From positions 1-33,075 of the forward strand of contig JAHBMJ010004310.1 in the NCBI GenBank assembly GCA_018398765.1: a stretch of DNA of 33,075 nt, read 5' to 3'. The stretch is from Chromera velia. Its lineage: Eukaryota; Sar; Chromeraceae. The position numbers and the translations under genes are program-made. The notes under the pieces were generated by a model. The model was not told the DNA's origin, searched no databases, and saw nothing but the letters and a program-made list of their open reading frames with translations. Below, piece by piece: positions 21,490 through 32,720 of the stretch (position 1 is its first letter; each line of letters starts with the position of its first letter).

Positions 21490-24400
21490 GATCAATCATA
21501 GGAAGCCTTCTTCGGGGTAGAAAAAACATAAAAATTTTAATACAAATGCCCGAGCAAATGCATGCTGCAGCATGCACGACGTATTCGATAATTTCAATTC
21601 TAGTTTCGATTCTAACATGCAGATATTATGCTGTGTTATGCTATACTTTAATCTAAACTTTAATTCCTTTAGCTATAGATGCTGCTGGAATACTAACGGT
21701 AACTAACCAGAACACCTTTTGAGAGCATTGCTCTGAGCAACGCTATCTAATCACGAATTCAGGATCGATGGCTTGCGTTGAGGTCCACTTGAGGAGAGAT
21801 GTAACAATTCAGAGTTTACATCATTGTAGGCTGTACGACTGGCCGTACGACGTATGGATGGATCAGTGAATGGCCTTCGCAGATCCTGCGTTGACATTCC
21901 TGTCCTAAATGCGCAGGCTGTGAAGAATTCTCTGTATCATCCCTGTCCCCCCTGTGAGGCCATTGCTCGTTGTCTCATCTGTTTCTCCCCAAGGAAAGTC
22001 GTAAACATGCTCGCAAGCACAAACCTGCATGCGACATGCATAAATTAGGAAAAGGCCGTCACTCATCACAGTAATGTAGGATTGGTGCCCCCCCGCTTGA
22101 TATTTTTACTCCACCACGAAAAAAGTAGTCAACAAGCGAGTGTAGTCAAAGCAGCGTCCACGAGAAGGCCGCCTCCCGGGGGGAGTGAGAGGAGACGAGA
22201 GAGTTTCCCCCACCTGCCTGCCTGCCTGCCTCCCTGCCTGTCTACTTGTCTGATGAAAGGAGAAGACTACGGCCGGTCTATCAACGCCTTCGTTCATTTA
22301 TTTTTGTTCTTTCTTGGTTCCTTCCGTCCTCCCTCCATGCATGCTTCCCTGCGTCCCTTCCTCCCTGCCTGTCTGTCCCTCTTTCTTATATTGTCTACGA
22401 AAGTAGAAATGTGCTGCTTTGATTTGGCTGTCGACCGCTCTCCCTGTCAGTCCATCCGTTTACGGAAAGGGAAGAGAAATGCTGCAAAGTGACCAGAAGA
22501 GCAGGGGGGCCAAGAGAAACAAGGCAGCAGCCTGATATATCCAGACCATGCAGGAAAATTATTCCCCTCACAAATTCTGCTGCTTCTTGAGTCCCAAAGA
22601 AAGCAAGCAAATCGATCAATCAATCGATCGATCGAGTCAACGACCCACCCTCCGGTGATCATCACGGGTTTTGGGTCAAACTCGCCCCTTTTTGCAACCG
22701 CAAACGAAGAGATGATCTGCAGGCAGAAAGGAAGGAAGGACGACCTAAGCACATGCAGGCATCGAGAAGGAAGGGGCAGAGAAGAGCGAAGAGCGAACAG
22801 GAATCGAGAAAGAAACAAAACGAAAACAAAAAGGCTTTCGCTGATCAACAGACAGACCGCGCACTCCTAGACGAAACACGGACAGAAAGAGTAACCATGC
22901 AACATAGAGTGGCGGAAAGGGACGAACGAACTCTACCAGAAGAGAAGAGAAGAGAAGAGGAGAGGAAAACAACACTAGCATCTTCTGACAGGAAGGAAAA
23001 GGGGGGGCCCACTGAAGAAGAGAGAGATAAGACAGTACTGTTGCTACTACAAAATTAAAGGGGGCTGACCAAGGCGAACGCGATGAAATATCCCGGAGTG
23101 AACTGCACGGACCAGAAAGGGGGGAGAGAAATGCACCAGAGCAATCTTCACGTGTTTTTTTCGGTGGATCATCAGACAGCATTTAGTGGTTGAGTGCGCC
23201 ATCGGCTGAGGGAATGAGTACGTGGGTGAGTGAGTGATGAGTGTTTGTGCCCGTGTGAAAGTGAGGCGGGAGTCAGTGAGTGAGTGAGTGAGTCCAAGCC
23301 CACAAGATGAGAGACATAACTCGCAAGGGAAGGGAGTAGAAGCTCATCACAACCATGCCTCTAATCGGTGCAGAAGAAGAGAAGAGAAAGATGGGGTGTG
23401 TGCGCACATTTCGTAGCTGCACTCGATCGAGAACGTTCGAAGACAGTAGACATACTCCTTCGCTGACTCATCGAGTGAGTGCCTTTGAGCACATCGCACG
23501 ACGTCAACAAAAACCAATGAAGAGAGAGCCCAGAAGAGAGCAAAATTCCATGAAGAGAGAGGATCCACCTGTCGATAGATCGATCGATCGAGACCCAAAA
23601 CCGACCCGACGAACTCGTCAGGACAGCAATCAGTTCTTCCAGTCATCGGACAAGATATGTCACGTTTGGACAATAACTCATGTCATGCATCAACCCCATC
23701 CCTTCTACATTCAATTCTCACTGCTCTCTGACCGACCCGTGAGATCGCGGAGACTCCACAAAAGAGGACGGCAACGACCATCCGAAAGTCCGCATTTTCC
23801 TCCCGGTTCAACGGTTTCTTTTTCTGCTTTCAAAAAGAGAGGTAGGTGCATGGTTCTGATCGATTCTAGATACTTCTTCAGAGGGTTTCCTTGCGGCCAA
23901 AACAGAGGCCAAGCCGCGAAGTGATGAACAAAAAAAAAAAGCAAAAAAACAGCGGACGGCTAATCATCCATGCAGCCAGAAAAACGACAGGAAAAGAGTG
24001 GAGTAGAGTGAATGCCGGATGTCTTCACGTTTCAAAAAGAAAAAGAAAAGGCACACGCGCGCGCGCCCAAACAGATAGATAGACAGACCGGCAGACAGAC
24101 AGACACACACACACACGCACACACACAGACTGGCCGACCTGCTTGACGATCTTTGAGGGATCCCTCAGGTCTGCGCACATGGATTTGGGTGGGGAGGCAC
24201 AGGGGGGACTCATGTTTTCTGCGGATTTTTTCTTCTCCTGTCGCTATTTCATTCAGATTCACAAGGTTGTTTCTCTGTCCGATCAAAAAGGAAGAAGGAC
24301 AAAAAAAGGAAAGAAGTGACGGACCGTTCCCCATTTCTTCTCGCTCTGCTGCTTTACCAAGTCGCAATGTCAGTATTCCTCTGAATAAGCGTCTCTGAAA

Positions 24401-24972
24401 AGACTGCGCCTGCCGGGGCTCGATGAAGCAGAAGCCTTTCCCAATCAACACAACACAGTTGGAGACGGGGAGACGTACACACTCTCGGTCTGAGTCTTAG
24501 GAAAGGATCTATGGAGGATTCGAAGGGTCTCTGGAACAGGAGCAAAGAAACTTCACGGAGTGACCAGGGCGGGAATGTCAGGGGACCTCACGCAGGGAAT
24601 TTCACTTGAGCGAGAGTCACCAGATTTCAATTTTCAACCCAGAATCACTGCATACCAGGCATTCATTGCCAGCATTTGCCAGCCATTAATTACCAGCCTG
24701 CTGCGTGTAGACGGCTGTCAAGTTTTGGCGCTTTCCTGGGCCGTGCGCAAGCACCTCAGAAATGCGGGGCCATGATGGGCCATGCGCCTGACCGCGCGCA
24801 TCCGCGCGCTCCTAGCTCAAAATGAGAATTTGAGAATTTTTGAGCAAAGCACTTCTCAGTGTCATCTTCTGCCATCTTCTGCTTCGACTGTTCTTCTCCT
24901 CTTCGTCAGTCAACTGCATCTTCGGATTTCCGATTTGCTGTCTGACTTGACTTTCTTGCTAGCGCAGAATCA
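21490..24972. other. 3.5 kb without a recognisable gene
   Basis: Position 21520-21730 is AT-rich. The rest is intermediate in composition with (CTGC)n-like, (GATC)n and (GAGT)n stretches near 22220, 22620 and 23280, and a (GC)n/(CA)n tract at 24055-24127. Open frames of 60-190 codons occur on both strands, but none shows a domain, transmembrane pattern or exon structure I can support. The right part (from about 24560) leads into the THI5 5' leader. Confidence 0.45.
24055..24127. repeat. (GC)n, (CAGA)n and (CA)n microsatellite cluster
   Basis: CGCGCGCGC is followed by GACAGACAGAC-type units and then ACACACACAC. Confidence 0.85.
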
Positions 24973-25071
24973 AGCTCGACTGCTGCCCCGGTGCTTTCTT
25001 TAAAATCAAGAAGGCTGAGAGGTTTTCAGAACCAACGGGGGTACCTGACCAAGGTGAGTGCGTGGAGAGCT
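24973..25071 (+). promoter_or_regulatory. Candidate thiamine pyrophosphate (TPP) riboswitch in the THI5 leader
   Basis: The order of elements follows a TPP aptamer. P1 is AGCTC (24973-24977) with GAGCT (25067-25071). CCCCG (24986-24990) pairs with CGGGG (25036-25040). GGTGC precedes a 7-bp P3 hairpin, CTTTCTT/AAGAAGG (24994-25000 and 25008-25014). CTGAGA (25015-25020), the pyrimidine-sensing core, follows directly. ACCTGA is at 25043-25048 and GCGTGG at 25060-25065. A GTGAGT splice donor (25054-25059) lies where P5 and its loop should be. This P4/P5 arm is shorter than usual, and an extra GGTT-AACC hairpin (25021-25033) sits between CTGAGA and ACCTGA, so it is divergent. TPP riboswitches that control splicing are known in fungal NMT1/THI5 and in algal thiamine genes. 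Confidence 0.45.
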
Positions 25072-25878
25072 GCTTAGAGGGCTTTTTGTTTTTGTTTGTT
25101 TGTGTCTTTGTGGTCCTCCGTTTGTCCTCAAGATCTACAGATGGTCAAGAGACCCTTTTGTGGTTGAATATCTGTAGATTCTTGTGAGGATTTTTCGTGT
25201 TCTGCGTGTATTTGTTTCCTGTCTCCGTCTCCTTTATAAATCACATATTTTGCTGTCTCCCCATCTGTTCTTCGTCCCCTCGGTTTCCCCGGGGTGAATT
25301 ACTTTTCCGCCGTGTCGCTGCATTCCCTCTCTGTATCATTTCTTCGTCTTTCTGAGCGTCGGGCGTGAATTGGCCTCTATTTCTTGTCTTTTCGGTCGCC
25401 CTTCAAGTTTTGTCGTTTTTTCGTCTCTCCCCTCCAGCTCAGTCTGTGTACCTCCCTCCGATTTGACCCTCCGACCCTCCTTCTTTTGTCTTGCTGTGGC
25501 CTTGGTTGCACCTTGCGTTGTTCTGAACCTCTAGCCGTCGCGCTGGACTGTCTCAGAGAGTGGAACAGCAGCCTTTGGTCTCTTCTCTCTCGGCTCTCCT
25601 TTCCTGTCTGTTCCTTTGTCTCTGCCTGTGTGTGTCTATGTTATCGCGCATGTCGATGTTTTCAGGCATCTTTCCTCTAAAATGTTCCCTCTCTCTCCCC
25701 TGTGTATGTGTGCTTGTGTCTGTGGATGTTTGTGAGCAGGTAATACTTGCGGAGGAAGCAGTAGTCTCTTTTTTCTTTCCTAAACTTTCTTTTCTTCTTC
25801 AAAACCTTTCTTTTCACACCACGGGGGAGTGAATTGAAGTGAGGACCTCATCAAACAAAGAAGGGAAGAACAGAAGAG

Positions 25879-28342
25879 ATGTCCATCATCAAGTCGCTCG
25901 CCAATCGCGTGCCCCTCCCCGTGGCTCGCACCGGACTGCGGGCCTTCTCCACTGCGAGTCATCAAAAGACCACTTTCCTCCTCAACTGGTTGGTCTTGAA
26001 AAGAGTGACCTTCCCCCCTTTGCCTTCCTTTCCTCTCTGTTGACTCCGTTCTGCGCCTGGTGTTCCATCTTTCTCTCCCATTTCCTGTCGTGTCCTTTCT
26101 TTCTTTCTTTGTCGCTCTTTTCTGTTGACAAGAAAAGAAGGAAAGGAGGGAGGGAGGCAAAGCACACGCAGAAATAATCAATGTCCCTGCAGGTATGCGA
26201 ACCCGTACCACACCCCCCTCTTTGTGGCCAAGGAGAAGGGCTGGCTGAAGGAGGAGGGCCTGGACCTGGCCATTATGGAGGCCACCAACCCCAGTGACGT
26301 CACCGAGGTCGTGGGCAGTGGCCAGGCCGACATGGGGTTGAAGGCCATGATCCATATCCTCGCCGCAAAGGACAGAGGCATCAACCTGACCTCCTTCGGG
26401 ACCCTCCTCGATGAACCTCCTACTGGTAGGCAGACAGACAGACAGACAGACAGACCCCCTGGGCTGTCTGTGAAACGGATCGGAAATTCATGCACTCTTC
26501 CTACTTTTGTTTCTTTACTTGGAATTCTTTTGTTCTTTTTTGTTTGCTCCCCGATGAGTAATTCACTGGAGAAGGAGTTCTGCTGAACGAAATGTTTGCA
26601 TAGCTGACCACTGGGCCGTCCATTTTGAGAGAACAAAGGGGCCCTCTCTTTGGAGTTCAAAGTGTCGTAAATTTCCCTCCGTATTTGACCACCAGCCTGC
26701 AGGTCTGGCTGCGTTTGCTGCCATCCGATTGTCTTCTTTGTGTCCCAGAGAGATCACCGTGTTGTTCTTCCAAAAAGTCGCTCATTGTCTCTTTTGATTC
26801 ATCTTCTCTACACTGTCTCGTTCGCTGTGCTCAGAGCGCCGTATCAGTTCAGTGCCCTTCCGTCACAGATTGGAATGCAAGACCCACAATGTGTCTTCCG
26901 ACCTGTCCTCTCCCTCACACACGCACGCACGCAGGTCTGATCTTCAAGAAGTCGACGGACATCCGTCAATTCACCGACATAGTCGGGAAGCGCATTGGAT
27001 ACATCGGCCACTTCGGTAAGGTGATGATTGACGACCTGGCTCGTCAGGCAGGCCTCTCTCCGGACTCCTACGAGACCGTTCGTGTGGGCATGAACGTGAC
27101 CGACGCCATCATCCGAGGAGAGGTGGACACCGGCATCGGGTTCACGAACTTCCAGAGGATTGAACTTGAAGAGCTCACAGGCGAGGAGGCGGGCATGCTG
27201 AGGATCGACGAGCTAGACGGTCTTGGCTGCTGCTGCTTCTGCTCTGTGATGTACGTGGCAAATGACGAGTGGGCTCGTCAGAATCCCGAGAAGCTGTCTG
27301 CTCTCCTCAGGGGTGTCAGAAGGGGAGTCGACTTCACCACAGAATATCCTGAGGAGGCTTGGGAGGTTATGACTCGGTGGGTCGTTTTTTCTTTCTTTGT
27401 GATTTGCGCGTTCGAGAGTTGTTTTTTCCTTTCCAGAATGACGCATGTTTGGGTGAATGAGGAAGTGTTTTTTCCCCTTTGTCTGCGTAAATGCAAGGAA
27501 AGAAACCTCCTTCTTTACCTTCGAAGACGTGTGTGATCCCCCCCTTCTTCTTTCCTAGTGGGAGATGTGCTGACAAACTTCGGGTTGAAAAGGAAACGGG
27601 GGGAGAAAGGCTTAGACACCTAACACTTACTTGCCTGCCTGCCTGCTTGCCTGCTTTTCCCCTACTTCTGTCACTCGGCATTCGTCTTAGTCTCTCGGAC
27701 TGGGAATGCGGGCATTGGAAAGACCAAGCGTGAGTGAGTGAGTATGTTGTGGTGTCAATTCGTGTGCGCGAATGTGTGCGCACACATGCACGTATCTATC
27801 TGATCTGGGTGTGTGTTTGTGTATCTGTGCAATCAGTGCGAACCCCCGACTGAACACGACGATGTACTCGAAGATCTACGCACGCACCCTCCCGTACTTC
27901 TCCCGTGACCTCCTCAACGTCGAGCGTGACTGGCAGAAGGTTGGTGGGTGACGTTGCTTCTCGGTCGAAGTCTCTCTTACTCCGGAGTCTGTCTCCCTTG
28001 TCGCCCCTGAACTCTGTGTGCTTCTCTTTCAGGTGATTTTTTTCTCGCAGCGATGAAGCGAAACACCCGCAAAGGCGAGATGTTCTCGTTTGATCGCTTC
28101 GTTTCTTACTTTTTTTTTCCTTCTTCCTTTTCCTCCCCGCCTCTCCGCAGGTCGGACAGTTCTGCAAGCACCTCGGAGTTCTGCCCAATGACTTCGACCA
28201 ACACACCGTGTGGACCAACGAGCACGTGCCAGCGATGGGCAAACCCTCCGTTGAGCCTGTGACCCCTGGCGGCGTTCTGGGCATCGCCAAGGAGCTGGTG
28301 GGGGGTGCGCGGTCCTCTGCTCCCGAGGCTGCCACTGCCTAG
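25879..28342 (+). CDS. THI5: 4-amino-5-hydroxymethyl-2-methylpyrimidine phosphate synthase (THI5/NMT1 family)
   Basis: Five exons join with matching phases: 25879-25988, 26193-26425, 26935-27376, 27837-27939 and 28151-28342 (359 aa). The enzyme makes HMP-P, the pyrimidine half of thiamine, from PLP and one of its own histidines with iron, in a single-turnover reaction known from yeast Thi5. Visible signatures are [20 protein letters not shown] (residues 33-52) and [12 protein letters not shown], in which Lys87 and His91 correspond to yeast Lys62 (PLP site) and His66 (the consumed histidine). YIGHFGK lies at 137-143, and the iron-binding CCCFC motif at 213-217. The first ~27 residues ([20 protein letters not shown]) are absent from yeast Thi5; they are Arg-rich, acid-free and Ser/Ala-ending, like an organelle presequence. 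The leader carries a candidate TPP riboswitch and a splice donor, suggesting thiamine feedback. The family call is very secure. Confidence 0.95.
26429..26455. repeat. (GACA)n microsatellite in THI5 intron 2
   Basis: GCAGACAGACAGACAGACAG lies a few bases after the intron 2 donor. Similar GACA/GTCA tracts occur in introns of the Hint gene. Confidence 0.8.
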
Positions 28343-29635
28343 AGAGAAGGGAAGGGGAAAGGAGAAAAGGGGGTCCGGTCTGCTCTGTTTCTTTTCTTTC
28401 ATTCACAACGAGAAGGTCTGATTGAATGAGTGAACAAGAATCGTTTGATTGCTAGATGAAAAGAAAGAAAGAAACACTCCACCAAGTCTTTTCTGTTTTT
28501 TCCCTGTGTCTTTTACATGCTGAGTGTTTTTCATCCCTTTCTTTTGGCCCTTTTGGTCCCTGATTGCAACGAGAAAGGAAGGGGGTGCAAAAAAAAGAGG
28601 GGGGAGAGAGAGAGGTAAACAAAAAGAGACGGTCGGACAGACAACTTGTTTGTCAGAAACAAAGAAACGAAAAGTGATAGACGAAAGCCAAAAGGCTCTG
28701 AGTGAATGAGTAAAGAAACAAGTGAATGAGTAACTGAGTGGATCTGTGAACGCCAACACGACGGCAACTAACTCTCTTTCTTTCCTGTTGCAGCACTCAA
28801 ATCTTTCTTTCATGTCCTGAGAGCAACAGAATTTCGAGAAGAAATAATAAACGAATGCGGGAGAATACCTTGAGGCAAGGAAGGAACCGAATCCGAATTT
28901 TCACCGTACGACCAGGCACCGCTGTCTGTTTCAGGCAATGCTGACTTTTTGATTGATTAATTGATTTGCACTGCCTGTGTCGTGCCTGGTTGTTCATTCG
29001 ATCTGCCCTTGTTGTTCATGTGTGCACTTACTGCATGAAAGACCGACCCCCGCGAGGACCTACCAGAGCTGTGTAAAATCCTCCTTGTTGTGTTGTCTCG
29101 GCAACCATTTTTTCTACACAGATTTTCTTGACCCTCCCTCTATTTTAACTCTGACAGGCATTGATCCATCAGGGGTTCTGCAGGAGCTTTAACTCAGTCA
29201 GAGGGGTGCGGCAGGAAGGAAAGAAGAAAGAAAGAAAAGAAGGAACAAAGTATACAAACACAAAAGGACGGTCACGAGAAAACTGGTCAAGAAACAGTAC
29301 GGCCGGAAAGCTTTCAACGGGGTGAGGGAGACCTTCCTACCTTGCTTGCTCGCCTGCGTGCCTGCCTGCCTGCCCGTCTCTTTACTTGCTGCCTGTGGCG
29401 TTGTTAGTACAGACCGACAGAGAGGTGGGGAGAGGCTTTCTCTTTTACTCTCTCTGTCTGACAGCCAGACAAGGTGCGATTGCTTCAGCGTCGCCCCCTG
29501 GCTCAGCCTCCTCCTGACTGACGGAAAGACCGAACGGAAGTACACAGCATCCCAACAAGATACTCTGCTTTTCTTTGCTTTTTGCTCTGCTTGTCTGTTG
29601 CTGTGAGTTTCCCGACTCGAAAAAAGGTGTAGGTG

Positions 29636-29667
<32 letters not shown>

Positions 29668-31403
29668 GTGTTCAGGTGCATCCTTTTATGTCTGTCTGGA
29701 TGTCTGTCTGGATGTACATGGTACTTCTGCATGGAGGCGAAGACATACCGGTAGCGAGTGACCGGAGCCGTGGTGCCTTCCATGAGGAAGAAAGAAACGA
29801 GGCCCTGCAGCCATCTGATTCGATTGAGGCGGCGATGCGATAGAGCGAAATTGACCGAGCCGCGAGAGACTAAATGGCCGTCTTGTGCCGTGACTCCGTC
29901 TCATGTGGATGTGTGTACGCCCTGGTGTACGCTTATGCCATCTGTACTGTTGGACGAATGATCGTTTCTCCCTTTTCAGCCCTTTCTGTTTTCACCTTCT
30001 ACCGCAATCTGTTGTACGTTCCCTGTACGATCCCGTTTGAGCTACTAGCGCGTAACTCAAGTAACAGTGAAGTTCTCAAAGCTGTGTGAACTCGAAGTTC
30101 GAGTAGGTCTACAGGCGTGTTTGACGCCGTGTTCCAAAAGAAACTTTGAAAAACTTTTTTTTTTTTACCCGCCTGCATTATACCTATACCCTAGTGCACA
30201 TGTGAGTAATTGTGATAATTGGAATGTCTCATTGGGAATTTTTCTGGGATTCCAAACTCTTATATACTCTTATATTAGAAGAACTTGGAAGCTGCTGGAA
30301 ACATTTTTTTCTATATGTCAAAAACTGGTAATTAAAAAACTTAGTATGGAAAGCTGTATTTTCTGTTTTGTCTGGTTTTATCTGGTTTTTTTAACTTTAA
30401 ACAGGATAAGAAAAAGTATATTTAAACTTCTCTATAATTAAAACTAGAATCAAAATTTGCTAAAAAAATAATGACTGTTTATGACGGTTAAAGTCACGGT
30501 TTCCAGAACAACTTCATATTACATCGTGATTGAAGGTTTTATTATGCATGCCGTTACATGCCGCGTCCCCATATATGAGGGGCGGATCTAACCTAACCTC
30601 GGAGTTAGTTTCTCATAATTAGTCATGATTAATTCAATTATGTCTTTTTTCCGAAAATTTCAGCAGAAAAAAAATAGTTTTTACCAAGTATTGCCAAGAA
30701 TTTGGCAAGAAAAGAAAATGTTATGAAGGCTTTGCTCTATCTTTCGTCTCTACTCTTTGGTTAAAGCCCCAAGTGATATTATTAAAGCCGCACTAAAAGT
30801 AACTAAAAGTGATCGATAAATAAATTTACTCTTATATATTTGAGACTATTTGAAACTGACTGGCAGAAGCGGAACCGTCGAACCGTTTCAATGCAGTTAT
30901 CAATGTGAGTTTGGGTACAGATCGAAGTTTTGTTAGGCTTCATTGAAGTTGAATCAAAACCTGAAAGGTGCGGACGCCTACACGCGTGGTATTCGCGGCG
31001 GCTCCATGCAGGCGGCCCTGAGGCGGCGCGCGAGCCTCCGGCATGAGCTGACAGGCTGTATCTCGCGGAACGCGCCATGCATGCATCCAGACGCCCAGAC
31101 AGACCGCATGTCAGCAATCAAAGGTACGTACTCAATCGTTCTCAAAGGTCCAGACATTCGCAGCAAGGCACCCAGACTCTCTCTAAAATTTGCTCACAAG
31201 ATCCTTACCTCTCAATGTTTTGCACCAAAGTCTGACTAAAACTTGTGCGAACTTGGATGAACGAACTTCATCAGATCCGCTTGGATGCATTCGGCCGTCT
31301 CCGCAAATTCGGCTCGGAGCTAGTTCTTCCTCGTCCAGCCGTTTGCAGAGGCAGTTTTTGTTCACAAAAATCTTGTTGGGGGATTGGCTAGCTGACGAAA
31401 ACG
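28343..31403. other. 3' flank of THI5 and AT-rich island, no recognised gene
   Basis: Positions 28343-29640 are purine- and pyrimidine-biased with no domain-bearing frame. A (GT)n tract lies at 29641-29667. From about 30030 to 30940 the DNA is strongly AT-rich with a T-run near 30155 and several A-runs, resembling the islands at 4.8-5.2, 7.0-7.6 and 19.6-21.0 kb. Position 30940-31400 is mixed and may hold 5' sequence of the DXO-like copy. Confidence 0.45.
29641..29667. repeat. (GT)n microsatellite
   Basis: About 12 GT units (gagtgtgtgtgtgtgtgtgt and on). Confidence 0.92.
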
Positions 31404-32720
31404 GTGATATTGGCTGTGTTTTTGTTCCAAGCCTTCCAGCCAATGTTGCAGCTTGACGGTATTGAGCACATCCGCCCGTCTGCCCCGACAGGCCGTCTTG
31501 GAAGGACCCGCCTGTCTGTTCTTTCTTCAAGAGACGAGATCAGAAGGGAGACGGAAGACAAACACGCTGGCGAGGTTGTTCTCGAGTTTTCTGCCTCGGG
31601 CTCCGATATTGCCGGGGTTGCGTTTGATAACGTTCGGTTTACAAAGTACAGACAGCCCCTTCCTGGAGAGGTGTTGCCGTCTCATTTTTTTCAACCAAAG
31701 AAAACCAACCTTTCTCCCATGCCTGAACTATTTGGGAAGCTTCAAGATCATGCGAAGAAACGTAGTTTCACACTTTTCGAGTCATCGAACGAAACGCGAA
31801 AGGTATTTTGTCGACGAAAGTCCCTCAAGGAGCTTTGGGCGTTAGATATTGACCAGAACGACTTTCAGAGAAAGAGTCGCCGAAACCCAATGGTCGCAGT
31901 CAAAAAAGTGGCATCCTCTTCCTGGACACAGTGAGACGACCCGATTTGGACTTTGAGAATATCAAAGAGGAAGCCGATGGGTCAGCAAGGGAGTTGAAGC
32001 AGCGGATGGCCAAAGGAGTAGCGTTTGAGAGATTGTGCGCTGGTGGTCAAGTGATTCGATCACCAACCTCTCTGACAGAGCCTCTGTCAGTGACCACGTC
32101 AGGGTCAGATTCAGCTGACCTTTCTGGAACAGTGGAAGCGGCCGCAGAGTCTGTTACCATCATAGGCAATACTACCAACTCTGATCAACGTGGTTCAGAG
32201 GATGCTGATACTTCTGCACCGAGTCCGACTCCCCTGCCTAGCAGCTTTTCAGCAGTACGACACAGGTTTGTTGGGGGTGCATCGGGAGATTTGAAGATGG
32301 AGGTGCTGTGCGTGGGAGAGGTTGATTGTTTGGATGCGACGGAAGACAGGTATGTGGAACTGAAAAGTACCTTTGTGAAGCCGTGGTTTTTTGACATTCT
32401 CCATCCCAAGCACTGGCAAGCAGCAGACAGAGAGACTCTGGCTGTGCCATGGTTGTCTACTCTCCTGTTCCGATTCGATTCGCGGCCGCTTTTCGATGCC
32501 GTCGTCAGATCATTCGACTGGGAGTCCTCCCAGGTACCTCGACAAGCTGGCAATGTACAAACTTGAAGATATGGCGCAGGAACAAAAGGTCAATTGGAAG
32601 CTGCTGTTTGATCGGCTGAACAACTGGGTGTGGGAAAAGGTGAAGGAGGAGGAGACATACTACGACATCACTTTTGGCACCAATGCCGATACAGTCACTG
32701 TAAGAAAACGGAACAACTGA
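31404..32720 (+). pseudogene. Degenerate DXO/RAI1-family decapping nuclease-like sequence
   Basis: Three overlapping frames together resemble the DXO/Rai1 fold: 31404-31934 (frame A), 31931-32566 (frame B, open upstream to at least about 31880) and 32391-32720 (frame A again). Frame B has KSGILFLDTVRRPD, then GVAFERLC (the family's G-x-x-FE), then GEVDC (32315-32329) and YVELKS (32351-32368). These are the metal-binding Glu/Asp and E-L-K motifs of enzymes that remove faulty or NAD caps from RNA. VPWLSTLLFRF continues the family pattern. Near 32530 homology moves to the other frame (YLDKLAMYKLEDMAQ, then NWVWEKVKEE) and runs to the stop at 32718-32720. No intron with consistent phases explains the two shifts, so I treat it as a decayed copy. 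Unrecognised introns or sequencing errors remain possible. Its start is unknown. Confidence 0.65.

Noticed and set aside
21210-21495. Proteins with 11-residue repeats on both strands
   Set aside because: They arise because 33 bp is a multiple of three; both strands are equally open, and there is no start context or flanking exon.
22655-23058. 101-codon charged, coiled-coil-like frame
   Set aside because: Purine-rich bias alone explains the Lys/Glu/Arg content; no exon signals or family match.
29758-30089. Short hydrophobic plus-strand frames
   Set aside because: About 70 codons each, overlapping, with no partner exons or recognised domain.
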